A DNA stretch of 64,000 bases from Streptococcus mitis subsp. hohhotensis (GTDB lineage: Bacteria; Bacillota; Bacilli; Lactobacillales; Streptococcaceae): the NCBI RefSeq assembly GCF_000722775.1, contig NZ_JPFZ01000009.1, positions 434,001 to 498,000 of the forward strand. The letters run 5' to 3'. Every line of letters begins with the position of its first letter. The stretch's first letter is position 1. Positions 1 through 8,128 of the stretch are shown piece after piece. The translations under genes were made by a program, and so were the position numbers. The notes below the pieces were generated by a model. That model was not told where the DNA came from and did no database searches. It worked only from the letters and a program-made list of their open reading frames with translations.

Positions 1-86
1 TGCATAGCTGCAAGTTCAGCTTGACTTTGTTCCATTTGTTTTTGAAGTTTTTGTGCTTGGCGCATCATGTTTTGCATGTTCATCAT
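1..86 (-). CDS. ebfC: YbaB/EbfC family nucleoid-associated protein, N-terminal part
   Basis: Only the first 28 codons lie in the window; the gene continues off the left edge. The visible protein begins [19 protein letters not shown], the methionine- and glutamine-rich opening typical of YbaB/EbfC proteins. These are small homodimeric DNA-binding proteins that coat the nucleoid and are often found near recR or dnaX. Two adjacent ATG codons could start it (86 or 83); an AAAGGA lies about 14 bases upstream of the first. The call rests on this short stretch alone. Confidence 0.75.
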
Positions 87-206
87 GGTAATTTATAGTT
101 TCCTTTTATCTTATTTTTCTTCTTATTTTATCAATTTTGAGGTTAAAAGTCTAATCTTTTTTGAGTGAATTCATCTAGTAGCGAAAGGAATGTAGAGGAA
201 ATAAAA

Positions 207-252
207 ATATAGGATAGATATTCTAAGAGAATAAGAATATTTATCCTATATA
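207..252 (-). terminator. Hairpin terminator of the envelope cluster
   Basis: A long inverted repeat, arms of about 16 bases containing ATAGGATA and TATCCTAT, lies just past the stop of the lipoprotein gene. On the minus strand it is followed by a T-rich tract, as expected for an intrinsic terminator. The rest of 87-293 shows no gene. Confidence 0.6.
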
Positions 253-293
253 GATACTAGATATTCTATGGCAACTTTAAGGGGTTACCGTCA

Positions 294-1340
294 TTATTTT
301 ACCTTGTAGAAAAATCCCTCAGTACTACCATTGATAAGTTGGTGTCCAAACCATAAGCGGTCTTGTGTGATATCAGATGAGTCGGTATAGCTATCATCTG
401 TAGAAGAGGTGACAGACATGGTTATAGGGATTCCTGCTGGTAAAAAGGCAATAGCTGCACCAGCACCTCCATCTTTAGAAACAGAATTTGCCTTAAGATA
501 GTGGTCAATTTCTTTAGCATGTTCAATTGAAATTTTGGACTTATCACTTACTAAACCATTTTTGTCGAAAGTAAATTCAATACCTGAACGATTCCTCCAA
601 GTGCCTGCGACACTAGAAAAATCTCCATTTTGAATTGCAGAAATATCCATTCCTTTACTTTCTGACGGAAGGGTTATTTCTCCATTTATGAGACTTGTCA
701 CAGATTTCCAAGAGAAATATCTTATGTCAAGGGAAGGTGGTTTTGTCCCCAGTCCCTCTTCTGTATCTGATTCGATAACTAAGTCTAATCGTGTTCCATT
801 CTGATTTAACTTGTATAGTTTAAGTTGGATTTGATTAATAGATACTCGGGTAGATAATTGAAAATAACCATTTTCTAAAGGATTAAAATGTACTCGCTCT
901 CCAATAAAATCCAGATTGTTTTCTGCATTGGTCAGTCGAATAACTTCACCATTTTTAAGAGTTCGAATATCTAATAAATCGTAATAGTTAGAATACGTTT
1001 TTAGGGCAATCAAAAGTTCGTCCGTACCGTCTTGGTCTAAATCATACAAGCTATACTGTAATCCAGAATATTCGTTAGGATAACCATTTTTTAAGTTTGC
1101 TTTTGAATTGACCTCTGTATGTGAAGTTGATGAACCATCTAGTACTTTGGCATATTCTTTAAGGACAGGATTATATAGGGTGTAATCAGGTTTCTTCTCT
1201 TCCGATGTAGAAGAAGTTGAACTAGTACTTGAAGCAATTGCTTCAGAACTTGTTGCAGAAGTGTTTTCACTCTGATGTTGGCAAGCCGTTAAAATAGAGA
1301 TAGCTAAAATACTAATACTGAATAGAAATAATTTTTTCAT
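294..1340 (-). CDS. Surface lipoprotein of unknown function
   Basis: This 348-residue protein has a lipoprotein signal peptide with lipobox LTAC (Cys20), followed by a Ser/Thr/Glu-rich linker to about residue 48. A segment reading YDLDQDGTDELLIAL near residues 100-115 resembles the calcium-loop-like DxDxDGxxE element found in many secreted Firmicute lipoproteins. I do not recognise a named family or an enzymatic motif. The start codon lies five bases after the stop of the TM2 gene, so the two are probably co-transcribed. It is the last gene of a minus-strand run that begins with two choline-binding proteins, which suggests an envelope role. That role is inference from context. Confidence 0.8.
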   Translation of the reverse strand: MKKLFLFSISILAISILTACQHQSENTSATSSEAIASSTSSTSSTSEEKKPDYTLYNPVLKEYAKVLDGSSTSHTEVNSKANLKNGYPNEYSGLQYSLYDLDQDGTDELLIALKTYSNYYDLLDIRTLKNGEVIRLTNAENNLDFIGERVHFNPLENGYFQLSTRVSINQIQLKLYKLNQNGTRLDLVIESDTEEGLGTKPPSLDIRYFSWKSVTSLINGEITLPSESKGMDISAIQNGDFSSVAGTWRNRSGIEFTFDKNGLVSDKSKISIEHAKEIDHYLKANSVSKDGGAGAAIAFLPAGIPITMSVTSSTDDSYTDSSDITQDRLWFGHQLINGSTEGFFYKVK

Positions 1341-1344
1341 ATAT

Positions 1345-1809
1345 TTAATCTTGTAATTCTAAGCCTTGGGCATCTTGGTGCCATTTACTACCAGTTTTAG
1401 ACGTTAAAACTTGAATAGTAATCATAATATTCCAAATAGCATTTGCCAGTAAAACAAATGGCATTAAAATAGGAATGATAACTAGCAGAGTTAGAACGAT
1501 ACGCTTGTATCCTTGTTTAGTATTTCCAATGTAAAAATCGTAGGCACCAAACGCCCCTAAAAATAGGGCAAATAAGGCTGCGGCCAGTTTAGATTTATCA
1601 CTTACTCCATTTGAATGTTGACTAGAGGCGGCTGGAGATGTGTTATCTATTTTTGAAACAATATAGTCGTCACCATTTTGATAAAATTCTACATAATCAC
1701 CTACTTGTGGTTCAAAACCAAAACTTTTTCTTGAAATTGCAGTAAATTGACCATTATTACCTTTTCCAACATAAACTGTTTCATCTTCAATTTTTATAAC
1801 TTTGTTCAT
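1345..1809 (-). CDS. TM2 domain membrane protein
   Basis: The protein has 154 residues. Residues 1-55 form a small soluble, probably beta-rich domain (VKIEDETVYVG...DYVEFYQNGDDYIV). The C-terminal half is a TM2 domain: a first helix around LAAALFALFLGAFGAYDFYIG, a charged turn (NTKQGYKR), and a second helix ending at NAIWNIMITI. TM2 proteins are small membrane proteins without a settled function. It sits between a choline-binding protein gene and a lipoprotein gene on the same strand, and 33 bases separate it from the former. The family call is good; the role is unknown. Confidence 0.8.
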   Translation of the reverse strand: MNKVIKIEDETVYVGKGNNGQFTAISRKSFGFEPQVGDYVEFYQNGDDYIVSKIDNTSPAASSQHSNGVSDKSKLAAALFALFLGAFGAYDFYIGNTKQGYKRIVLTLLVIIPILMPFVLLANAIWNIMITIQVLTSKTGSKWHQDAQGLELQD

Positions 1810-1842
1810 ATAATTGTCTCCTTAATTTATTCCTATTGTATG

Positions 1843-3171
1843 TTAAACCCACTCACCGTTGTAATTGACACGATAGCCATCAGGTGTAGTCGTGTTGATT
1901 GCGAGTGCACCAGAGTTATAAGCATAGTACCATTTACCAGCTACTTTCATCCAACCAGTTTTCATTGCACCTGAGTCTTGAAGATAGTACCAGTTACCGT
2001 TATCTTTTAGCCAACCAGTCTTCATAGCACCTGAACCGTCAAGATAGTACCAGCTACCGTCTTTTACCCAGCCTGTTTGCATCCAACCAGAGTTATCAAA
2101 ACGATACCAAACACCATTGATTTTTTCCCAGTCATTAGTTGTATAGGAACCGTCGGCGTGTTTGTACCACCAGCGAGAACCAGATTTGACCCAACTGCCT
2201 GAGAAATTAGAATTTGAATCAGATTGAGTAGTCGTGTTAGTATTTGAATTTGTCGAAGGATTTCCGAAAGTCACCTCTTTTCTAGCTTTAAAGACACGTT
2301 TTCTGTTGTCAACTGAGTGATCGTGTGGAGAACCTGCCTCTCCTGACATCTCCAAGATGTATGTTCCGGCAGGAAACTGTCTGATATCGAAAACATCCCC
2401 TTTAAATTTATTGCTATAGATTAAAGGTAAAAGAAATTGGTCGCTGACGTTATTAGTTAGACCACTAAAGATGACATCATTATTATGTTGGTACACAATC
2501 TTTCCGCTAGCCTTATCAATTAGAGTAACATTTCCTCTAGCTGCATTATCTCCTCCGTGTTGTAGTGGCTCTGAGAGTACACCTTCAAAATTAACTCCAA
2601 AATGATGAATTTCAACCTTTGTAATTGTTGCTTCTATTTGTTTTTCAGTACTCGTATTCGAGATAGTATTTGCTTGATTAGTCGATAATACTTCTAGTTT
2701 GGTTACATAAGTGTAAAAAGGTGCCCCTTTTCCCACGTTTTCTCTAACATCGGCTGTTAATTTATAGCGAGTACCATTTAGTTCAAACTTCATGGTATAG
2801 ATACCATAATCTGTTGCTTTAAAGACAATTGTTTTACCGTTGAATCTAGCAATGCCATTTGATTCAAAACTTGCAAATTGCTTAGAAAATTCTTGTCTAT
2901 AAGCCCCGTCTACAAAATCAACCTCTGTAAAGTTAGCATCACCATCAGAAAATGCTCCAAGTTGTGCTTTTCTTTTTTCTACAAGCGTCACATCTGTTGC
3001 GACTAAATCTGTATCACGATAACCAGGAGCAGGTTCTTCAACATAAGCATTAGCTGCAGGAGACCAGAACTTGACCATCGGGACGGCACTTGCTGCATTG
3101 ACACTTGAAATTGTAGCTCCTGTTGCTACAAGTGATAAAACTGCTGTAGTAGTCAAAACGATTTTTTTCAT
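1843..3171 (-). CDS. Choline-binding surface protein with unique N-terminal domain
   Basis: This 442-residue protein has a signal peptide (residues 1-26, cleavage after VNA). A domain of about 280 residues follows that I do not recognise; it includes ATDYGIYTMKFELNG and looks beta-rich. A short Asn/Thr/Ser linker (about 303-322) leads to roughly five choline-binding repeats with the GWxxxxGxWYYLxxSGAMxT pattern, and the protein ends NTTTPDGYRVNYNGEWV. Such repeats hold proteins on phosphocholine of teichoic acids. The C-terminal 115 residues nearly match those of the next gene upstream, so one module probably copied the other. It is probably transcribed with its neighbours. Confidence 0.85.
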   Translation of the reverse strand: MKKIVLTTTAVLSLVATGATISSVNAASAVPMVKFWSPAANAYVEEPAPGYRDTDLVATDVTLVEKRKAQLGAFSDGDANFTEVDFVDGAYRQEFSKQFASFESNGIARFNGKTIVFKATDYGIYTMKFELNGTRYKLTADVRENVGKGAPFYTYVTKLEVLSTNQANTISNTSTEKQIEATITKVEIHHFGVNFEGVLSEPLQHGGDNAARGNVTLIDKASGKIVYQHNNDVIFSGLTNNVSDQFLLPLIYSNKFKGDVFDIRQFPAGTYILEMSGEAGSPHDHSVDNRKRVFKARKEVTFGNPSTNSNTNTTTQSDSNSNFSGSWVKSGSRWWYKHADGSYTTNDWEKINGVWYRFDNSGWMQTGWVKDGSWYYLDGSGAMKTGWLKDNGNWYYLQDSGAMKTGWMKVAGKWYYAYNSGALAINTTTPDGYRVNYNGEWV

Positions 3172-3216
3172 AATTTTTGTTTTCCTTTTCTTTTTATCTA
3201 TTTTTATAATCTTATC

Positions 3217-4452
3217 CTATACCCATTCCCCATTGTAATTGACACGATAACCGTCAGGGGTCGTTGTATTGATTGCGAGTGAACCAGAGCTATAGGCGTA
3301 ATACCATTTGCCAGATACTTTCATCCAGCCTGTTTTCATAGCTCCTGAGCTATCAAGATAATACCAGCTACCGTTATCTTTGAGCCAGCCAGTCTTCATA
3401 GCCCCTGAACCGTCGAGATAGTACCAAGTCTCACCGTCTTTCAACCAACCTGTCTGCATCCAGCCTGAACTATCGAAGTGATACCAGATATTATCTAATT
3501 GTGCCCACTGATTGTAAGGGTAAGACCCATCAAGTTGCATAAACCACCAACGAGAGCCAGATTGTCGCCAAAAACCCATACCCCTACCAATATCTTGCAT
3601 TTGAAAAAAGAAACCTGGTTTATTAGTCCCGTTAGACTTACCTTGTTTTATTTTCTTACTGGTATGAGTTCCGATGGCCTTCAAGTCTTTATCAAAAAGA
3701 TTCGCCTTAGTCGCAAATGTTTGAATCTGAGAAGAGTTTGCTTCTGTGTATTGAATGGCTTTTCCATAACTACCAGCTAGTTCTTCAGAGCTACCAGATG
3801 ATGTACCGAAACTTTGTGCAACGGTAACCCACCCATTTTGAGTGACAGGATTTTCAAAAGCTGCCAACCCCATATAGGTTAATTCTGGATTAATTAAGGA
3901 TTCGTAGTGTCCGGTTTGACCAGAGACACTTGCCCCACTACGAGATTTGACGTAATCTGCTTTTTCCTCATACCATTGATCAATAGCGGCCATAAACCCA
4001 TCATAGTTCCAAGCTAAGTTTTCGGCTAGTGAAAAATTTCCTGAAGGCCAGGCACTCCAAATATCTTTATTAGATAAACGTTTATGATTCATAGTTACAG
4101 AAGCTTCTGCTGCACGAGAAAAGGCTGTTTTCTCTAGTGCAGTTGACCATTTGATGGGAACGTAGCTACTGACTATTCCTTCCGTAACAGCTTCTTTTCT
4201 GATAGCATTTATACGGTCTAAAATAGCTTGTTTATCTGGCGTCAAGAAATTTCCTTCAATTCCAACTAAGCTATTACCAGCAGAATTGATATTTACTTCA
4301 GAGTTCATGATATGATAAGATTGACCATTGATTGCTTGAGTGGAAGCCAGCCTATCATTAGCGGCTACTGATTGGGGTGCAAGACTTCCAACTCCTAATA
4401 ATGAAAGTGCTAGAACTGTTGCAAGTGTGAATTTTTTAGTTTGCTTGTTCAT
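3217..4452 (-). CDS. Choline-binding protein with CAP/SCP domain
   Basis: The 411-residue protein has a signal peptide (about 1-31, LAPQSVAAN). Residues about 73-225 form a CAP/SCP (cysteine-rich secretory protein) domain, recognisable by ILDRINAIRKEA, the helix with SRAAEASVTMNHKR, SLAENLAWN, and GHYESLINPELTYMGLAA. About five choline-binding repeats follow from residue 292 to the end. Bacterial CAP proteins are secreted and some act on the cell wall or bind host molecules; no reaction can be assigned here. It is the first gene of the minus-strand envelope run and is divergent from the Rgg-type regulator, making it the obvious candidate target. Confidence 0.85.
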   Translation of the reverse strand: MNKQTKKFTLATVLALSLLGVGSLAPQSVAANDRLASTQAINGQSYHIMNSEVNINSAGNSLVGIEGNFLTPDKQAILDRINAIRKEAVTEGIVSSYVPIKWSTALEKTAFSRAAEASVTMNHKRLSNKDIWSAWPSGNFSLAENLAWNYDGFMAAIDQWYEEKADYVKSRSGASVSGQTGHYESLINPELTYMGLAAFENPVTQNGWVTVAQSFGTSSGSSEELAGSYGKAIQYTEANSSQIQTFATKANLFDKDLKAIGTHTSKKIKQGKSNGTNKPGFFFQMQDIGRGMGFWRQSGSRWWFMQLDGSYPYNQWAQLDNIWYHFDSSGWMQTGWLKDGETWYYLDGSGAMKTGWLKDNGSWYYLDSSGAMKTGWMKVSGKWYYAYSSGSLAINTTTPDGYRVNYNGEWV

Positions 4453-4530
4453 TTTGTCTCCTTTTGTTTTTATTATAAATGTTTTTATGATAAGTTAATT
4501 CCACCATCTCCTTTATAATAATTTACCTCT

Positions 4531-4536
4531 AGTATA
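4531..4536 (-). promoter_or_regulatory. Candidate -10 box for the CAP/choline-binding gene
   Basis: A TATACT hexamer on the minus strand lies about 80 bases upstream of the start at 4452. No strong -35 is visible at the right spacing, which would fit dependence on an activator. Confidence 0.35.
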
Positions 4537-4559
4537 CTAAGAAACTTTATTAAATTTAA

Positions 4560-4635
4560 AAAAACTACGAAAAAATACGTTTTTCTATATCAACACCCTA
4601 AAATCAAGGTGAAATAGAACGTTTTCGTAGTTTTT
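4560..4635. promoter_or_regulatory. 14-bp inverted repeat between divergent genes, possible regulator site
   Basis: AAAAACTACGAAAA at 4560-4573 is perfectly repeated in inverted form at 4622-4635. Both arms lie between the divergent promoters of the choline-binding gene (minus) and the Rgg-type gene (plus). The wide spacing (48 bases) suits either a looped operator or a long hairpin. An Rgg binding site is inference. Confidence 0.4.
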
Positions 4636-4658
4636 CTCCTATTTACTTATGATTAGTG

Positions 4659-4664
4659 TATAAT
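4659..4664 (+). promoter_or_regulatory. -10 box of the Rgg-type regulator gene
   Basis: TATAAT lies 37 bases upstream of the start codon at 4702. The -35 is not clear. A good ribosome site (AGGGAGAAAG) precedes the ATG. Confidence 0.55.
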
Positions 4665-4701
4665 ATAAAAGTGAAGTTAAAATAAAATAAGGGAGAAAGT
4701 T

Positions 4702-5607
4702 ATGTCTACAAATTTCGGCCCCGCGCTTAAAAAGATGAGAGAAGAAAGAGGATTTACTTTAAAACAAGTAGCTGGTACAGCGATTAGCCCTAATAATCTA
4801 AGTAAGTTTGAAAAAGGCGAAGCTATGATTAAAACAGATACTTTCTTTAAAATCTTTGAGAATCTGAATATTGTTTCCAATGAAGACATCATCCTTGTGG
4901 TTTCCATGCAAAATGAAGAGACAACCAAATTAGTCGAACATAGAAATGATCGAACCTTAGAGTCTGATGATGCGAAAGAGACAGTCAAAGATGATGAAAA
5001 TCCTTATGTTAGAAATTTCCTTCATTTACTAACTCTCATATCTACTGAAAAAATTCCAACGGAAGAGGATTGGGAAATCCTTGAACAACTAAAAGAACAG
5101 CTGTTTTCAATGGATTACTGGTTACCTTTTGACTTTCATGTATTTCAACGCTTAGGTACTTTATTTGATTTTCCCCTTCAAATGTATCAACAAAAAGAAA
5201 AAGAGGTTTTTGAAATTCTTACAAGTAGCCTTCCCTTAGCTACAAATCAAACCCATATGTTGGTGGATGTACTGCGAACAATTGTTAAATATTATTCTGA
5301 AAATGCTTATTATGATTTGGCACAACAATTGATTGATAAAATTGAATTGTATCGCATAAAGTATTGCAGGATTTTTCTTCATACTGGTTACTATTTACCT
5401 CTATATCCTTTTATGACTATCAAGATGTATGAGGTGTATAATTTTCTTAGACAAAATAAAACAGAGGGGATAAAACTGGGACATCAGATTATCGAACATC
5501 TTGATACTATGAAAGTTTTATTTCCAGAAAATGAAATTTTATCCCTAAAAAATTCTTTCATCAAGGAAGTCAAAGAACTCAATAAAACAGGGATTCCATT
5601 TCCCTAG
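4702..5607 (+). CDS. Rgg/GadR/MutR-family transcriptional regulator
   Basis: The protein has 301 residues, close to the usual Rgg length. Residues 5-65 form an HTH_XRE domain with the Rgg-like pattern ALKKMREERGFTLKQVAG...NNLSKFEKGE. The rest is a helical region of the kind that binds short peptides in Rgg/RRNPP regulators, though the middle (90-105) is low complexity. It starts a plus-strand pair with the amidase gene only 13 bases downstream, and is divergent from the choline-binding cluster. Rgg proteins usually regulate adjacent genes in response to exported peptides; I found no obvious short peptide gene beside it. The family is clear, the targets are inferred. Confidence 0.85.
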   Translation: MSTNFGPALKKMREERGFTLKQVAGTAISPNNLSKFEKGEAMIKTDTFFKIFENLNIVSNEDIILVVSMQNEETTKLVEHRNDRTLESDDAKETVKDDENPYVRNFLHLLTLISTEKIPTEEDWEILEQLKEQLFSMDYWLPFDFHVFQRLGTLFDFPLQMYQQKEKEVFEILTSSLPLATNQTHMLVDVLRTIVKYYSENAYYDLAQQLIDKIELYRIKYCRIFLHTGYYLPLYPFMTIKMYEVYNFLRQNKTEGIKLGHQIIEHLDTMKVLFPENEILSLKNSFIKEVKELNKTGIPFP

Positions 5608-5620
5608 AAAGGTTAAATAA

Positions 5621-7018
5621 ATGAAATCATATAAGAAATTTACGATTCTTGCTCTGGCTCTTCTTGGATTCAGTAGCCAAACAGTTCTAGCTAATGATGC
5701 TAGTCATTCTGCGAATAACTCTATCGATAGTTCAACTACTAGCTCTGCAAGTGCTTCTCAAGCAACTACAGAAAATCAGCCAACGACTCCTAGTTCAAGT
5801 GAGCAGGAGACAAAGCCAACTCTTCCTACTGAGTCTAAGCTACAAACTGGTTGGGTAAAAGAAGATGGGAAGTGGGCTTATTATAGTCAAACGGGTGTCA
5901 AATTTACAGATACTCTTTATGAGGGCTACCTATTTGATAAGAATGGTTACTTACTTGAAAATAGCTGGTATCAGATGGCTAACAAGTGGTACTACGCCAA
6001 TGGTTCAGGAAAATATCTGTCTAATCAATGGAGTCAAATCAATGGTAAGTGGTATTCATTTGATCAAAATGGTACCATGATGGCTAATACCTGGAAGGGA
6101 AATTATTACCTGAAGTCCAGTGGGGCTATGGCAGATAAAGAATGGGTGTACGATCCTAACTACTCTAGCTGGTTTTATCTCAAGTCAGGCGGACACTATG
6201 CTGAACAGCAATGGGTCGGCTCTTACTATCTAAAATCTGGTGGCTACATGGCTCACAAAGAGTGGATTTATGATCAAGATTATAAAGCTTGGTATTATCT
6301 TAAAGAAGATGGCGTTTATGTTACTGGAACTTATACTATTAATGGAAGCAGCCATTTTTTCAAAGATAATGGTAAATGGGTGCAAGAACTTCCAAAAGGA
6401 TTTGAAAAGGGGCACTATAGTAAAACTATTTTCCTAGATCCAGGGCATGGTGGACGTGATTCGGGTGCCTACTATTATGGAATAGCTGAAAAAGATTTGA
6501 ATCTACAGGTCTCTCGTAAATTACGGAAACGTTTAGAAGAACTTGGCTATACAGTTCTAACATCTCGTGATAGTGATGTGGATGTTGACTTTGTGACGGA
6601 GCGTTCTCGTATGGTAAATAAAACGAATGCAGACTTCTTTATTAGCATTCATTTTAACGCTACTGGAAATAACACAACATTGAATCTGGGAATACAGACT
6701 TATTCTTATAAGGAAGAAGCGGGTTACCCGAGCAAAATTAATCAATACTGGCACAATAATCCAGACCGAATGAGTGAAAGTAATCGTTTGGCCGCTGACC
6801 TTCACTCCTCTCTCTTGACTGAGACAGGAGCTAGAGATGCTGGGCTTCTGCAAGCCACCTTCGCTGTTCTTCGTGAGACTGCGAAACCTGCTGTGTTATT
6901 AGAATTGGGTTATATGGATAATCCAGAAGAAAACCAACGAATCCGTAGTGATCAATACCAAGATAAGTTAGTTGAAGGCATTATTAAAGGAATTCAAAAA
7001 TATTACGCTGGAAATTAA
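5621..7018 (+). CDS. Choline-binding N-acetylmuramoyl-L-alanine amidase (Amidase_3)
   Basis: The protein has 465 residues: a signal peptide (1-24, cut after VLA), a Ser/Thr/Gln-rich linker to about residue 72, choline-binding repeats (about 73-260; GWVKEDGKWAYY and similar), and an Amidase_3 domain from about 268 to the end. The zinc and catalytic residues of the LytC/AmiC family are visible: His in DPGHGG (about 276), Glu in AEKDLNL, His in SIHFNA, and Glu in LLELGYMDN. It should cleave the amide bond between muramic acid and the stem peptide in phosphocholine-bearing cell walls. Its gene follows the Rgg-type regulator by 13 bases. The catalytic domain at the C-terminal end differs from pneumococcal LytA, where it is N-terminal. 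Confidence 0.9.
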   Translation: MKSYKKFTILALALLGFSSQTVLANDASHSANNSIDSSTTSSASASQATTENQPTTPSSSEQETKPTLPTESKLQTGWVKEDGKWAYYSQTGVKFTDTLYEGYLFDKNGYLLENSWYQMANKWYYANGSGKYLSNQWSQINGKWYSFDQNGTMMANTWKGNYYLKSSGAMADKEWVYDPNYSSWFYLKSGGHYAEQQWVGSYYLKSGGYMAHKEWIYDQDYKAWYYLKEDGVYVTGTYTINGSSHFFKDNGKWVQELPKGFEKGHYSKTIFLDPGHGGRDSGAYYYGIAEKDLNLQVSRKLRKRLEELGYTVLTSRDSDVDVDFVTERSRMVNKTNADFFISIHFNATGNNTTLNLGIQTYSYKEEAGYPSKINQYWHNNPDRMSESNRLAADLHSSLLTETGARDAGLLQATFAVLRETAKPAVLLELGYMDNPEENQRIRSDQYQDKLVEGIIKGIQKYYAGN

Positions 7019-7030
7019 GAAACTAGATCA

Positions 7031-7067
7031 AACTAAGCTTTGGAGATTTTCCTAGGCTTAGTTTTTT
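7031..7067 (+). terminator. Terminator of the regulator-amidase operon
   Basis: CTAAGC and GCTTAG arms enclose a partly paired loop and are followed by TTTTTT, 15 bases after the amidase stop codon. Confidence 0.75.
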
Positions 7068-7186
7068 GCATTTGTAATGCTATTCATAACATTAAATTTT
7101 CTGAAAATTTATTAAAAAATGAGTAAAAACATATTATAATGAAACGTAAAATTAATTCAGGCTTCCTGAACCAATAGGAGTAAACA

Positions 7187-7647
7187 ATGAAAAAACTAGG
7201 TTTTGTCCTTTTATCTTCAGCCTTGCTATTGACAGCTTGTGCTGTTAGGTTTGAAAAATCAGCAGATACAACCGATTCGTCTAAGGTGACAGCCTTGTCT
7301 GAAGATAAGAAAAATTGCTTGATAAGGCCACTGCTGACTACAAGACTTTTTTGCAAGAGCAAATTGATAAACTGTTGACAGATACAGAAGGCTTTGTCAA
7401 ACTTTTGAAAGAAGGTAAGTTAGAAGAAGCCAAGAAGGTCTATTCATTGATTCGTATGTCTTATGAGCGTTCAGAACCAATCGCTGAGAGTTTTGGTGAG
7501 TCAGATGTCAAGATTGACTTCCGTTGGGCAGACTATATGGACGAAAACAAGATCGAGAAAGGTTGGTCAGGTTTCCATCGTATCGAGCGTATCCTTTGGG
7601 AAGACAATACAACAAAAGGAACTGAAAATCTAGATAAGGAAGAGTAA
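7187..7647 (+). pseudogene. efeO: EfeO/M75-family iron-uptake lipoprotein, frameshifted and truncated
   Basis: The first frame encodes MKKLGFVLLSSALLLTACA, a lipoprotein signal peptide with lipobox LTAC, and runs to about 7315. The reading then continues in another frame from about 7315 to a stop at 7645-7647 (DKATADYKTFLQEQIDKLL, then FRWADYMDENKIEKGWSGFH). The second part matches the EfeO/EfeM (peptidase M75-like) family, periplasmic or surface proteins of EfeUOB iron uptake, usually near 280 residues. Here only about 150 codons remain, so there is both a frameshift near the A-run at 7310-7316 and loss of the C-terminal half. A -10 (TATAAT, 7135-7140) and a ribosome site (AGGAG) survive. 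The efeU and efeB partners are not in the window. Confidence 0.75.
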
Positions 7648-7657
7648 ATCTGCACTA

Positions 7658-7718
7658 ATAAAAAAACTTTGTACTCTAGAAACCATTGTGTGGCAATCGA
7701 GAGTGCAAAGTTTTTTTG
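7658..7718 (+). terminator. Hairpin with T-tract after the EfeO remnant
   Basis: AAAAAACTTTG..ACTCT pairs with AGAGTGCAAAGTTTTTTT, giving a long imperfect stem with a run of seven T on the plus strand. It probably terminates the broken lipoprotein transcript. Confidence 0.6.
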
Positions 7719-7754
7719 AGTTTGGAACATGAAAACAGCAGTTCATTTCAAGAA

Positions 7755-7786
7755 ACAAAAAAAAGAACAGCCGAAGCTGTCTTTTT
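7755..7786 (-). terminator. Terminator of rpmE2
   Basis: GACAGC and GCTGTC arms with the loop TTCG, followed on the minus strand by CTTTTTTT, begin a few bases past the rpmE2 stop at 7791. Confidence 0.8.
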
Positions 7787-7790
7787 ACTA

Positions 7791-8033
7791 TTATTTGAGA
7801 CCGTATTTTTTGTTGAAACGATCCACGCGTCCATCTGCTTGAGTGAACTTTTGACGTCCAGTGTAGAATGGGTGTGAGTCTGATGAAATTTCCACACGGA
7901 TCAATGGGTAAGTTTCGCCTTCGAACTCAACTGTTTCGTTAGAGCGTTTTGTTGAACCGCTAAGGAATTGGTAACCAGTAGTTGTGTCCATGAAGACAAC
8001 TGGGCGATATTCTGGATGGATATCTTTTTTCAT
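7791..8033 (-). CDS. rpmE2: 50S ribosomal protein L31 type B
   Basis: The protein has 80 residues beginning [17 protein letters not shown] and ending [10 protein letters not shown]. It lacks the CxxC zinc residues of type A L31, which marks the type B, zinc-independent form. I chose the ATG at 8033 because AAAGGA lies a suitable distance upstream and the protein then has the usual length. An in-frame ATG at 8075 would add 14 residues, but it lies only about ten bases from the predicted transcript start. A promoter at 8092-8120 and a terminator downstream make this a single-gene unit. Confidence 0.93.
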
Positions 8034-8091
8034 TTTGCAATATTTCCTTTCTGCCATGGTCTCTTTGCGAGCCATAGATTGTTACCATACT

Positions 8092-8120
8092 AGTCTATCA
8101 GATTCTGAAAAGTTTGGCAA
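8092..8120 (-). promoter_or_regulatory. Promoter of rpmE2
   Basis: The -35 is TTGCCA (8115-8120) and the -10 is TAGACT (8092-8097), with 17 bases between them on the minus strand. Confidence 0.65.
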
Positions 8121-8128
8121 GTATTTTA

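Noticed and set aside
8033-8075. N-terminal extension of L31
   Set aside because: The upstream ATG lies almost at the transcript start and lacks a ribosome site; L31 begins MKKDIHP in relatives.
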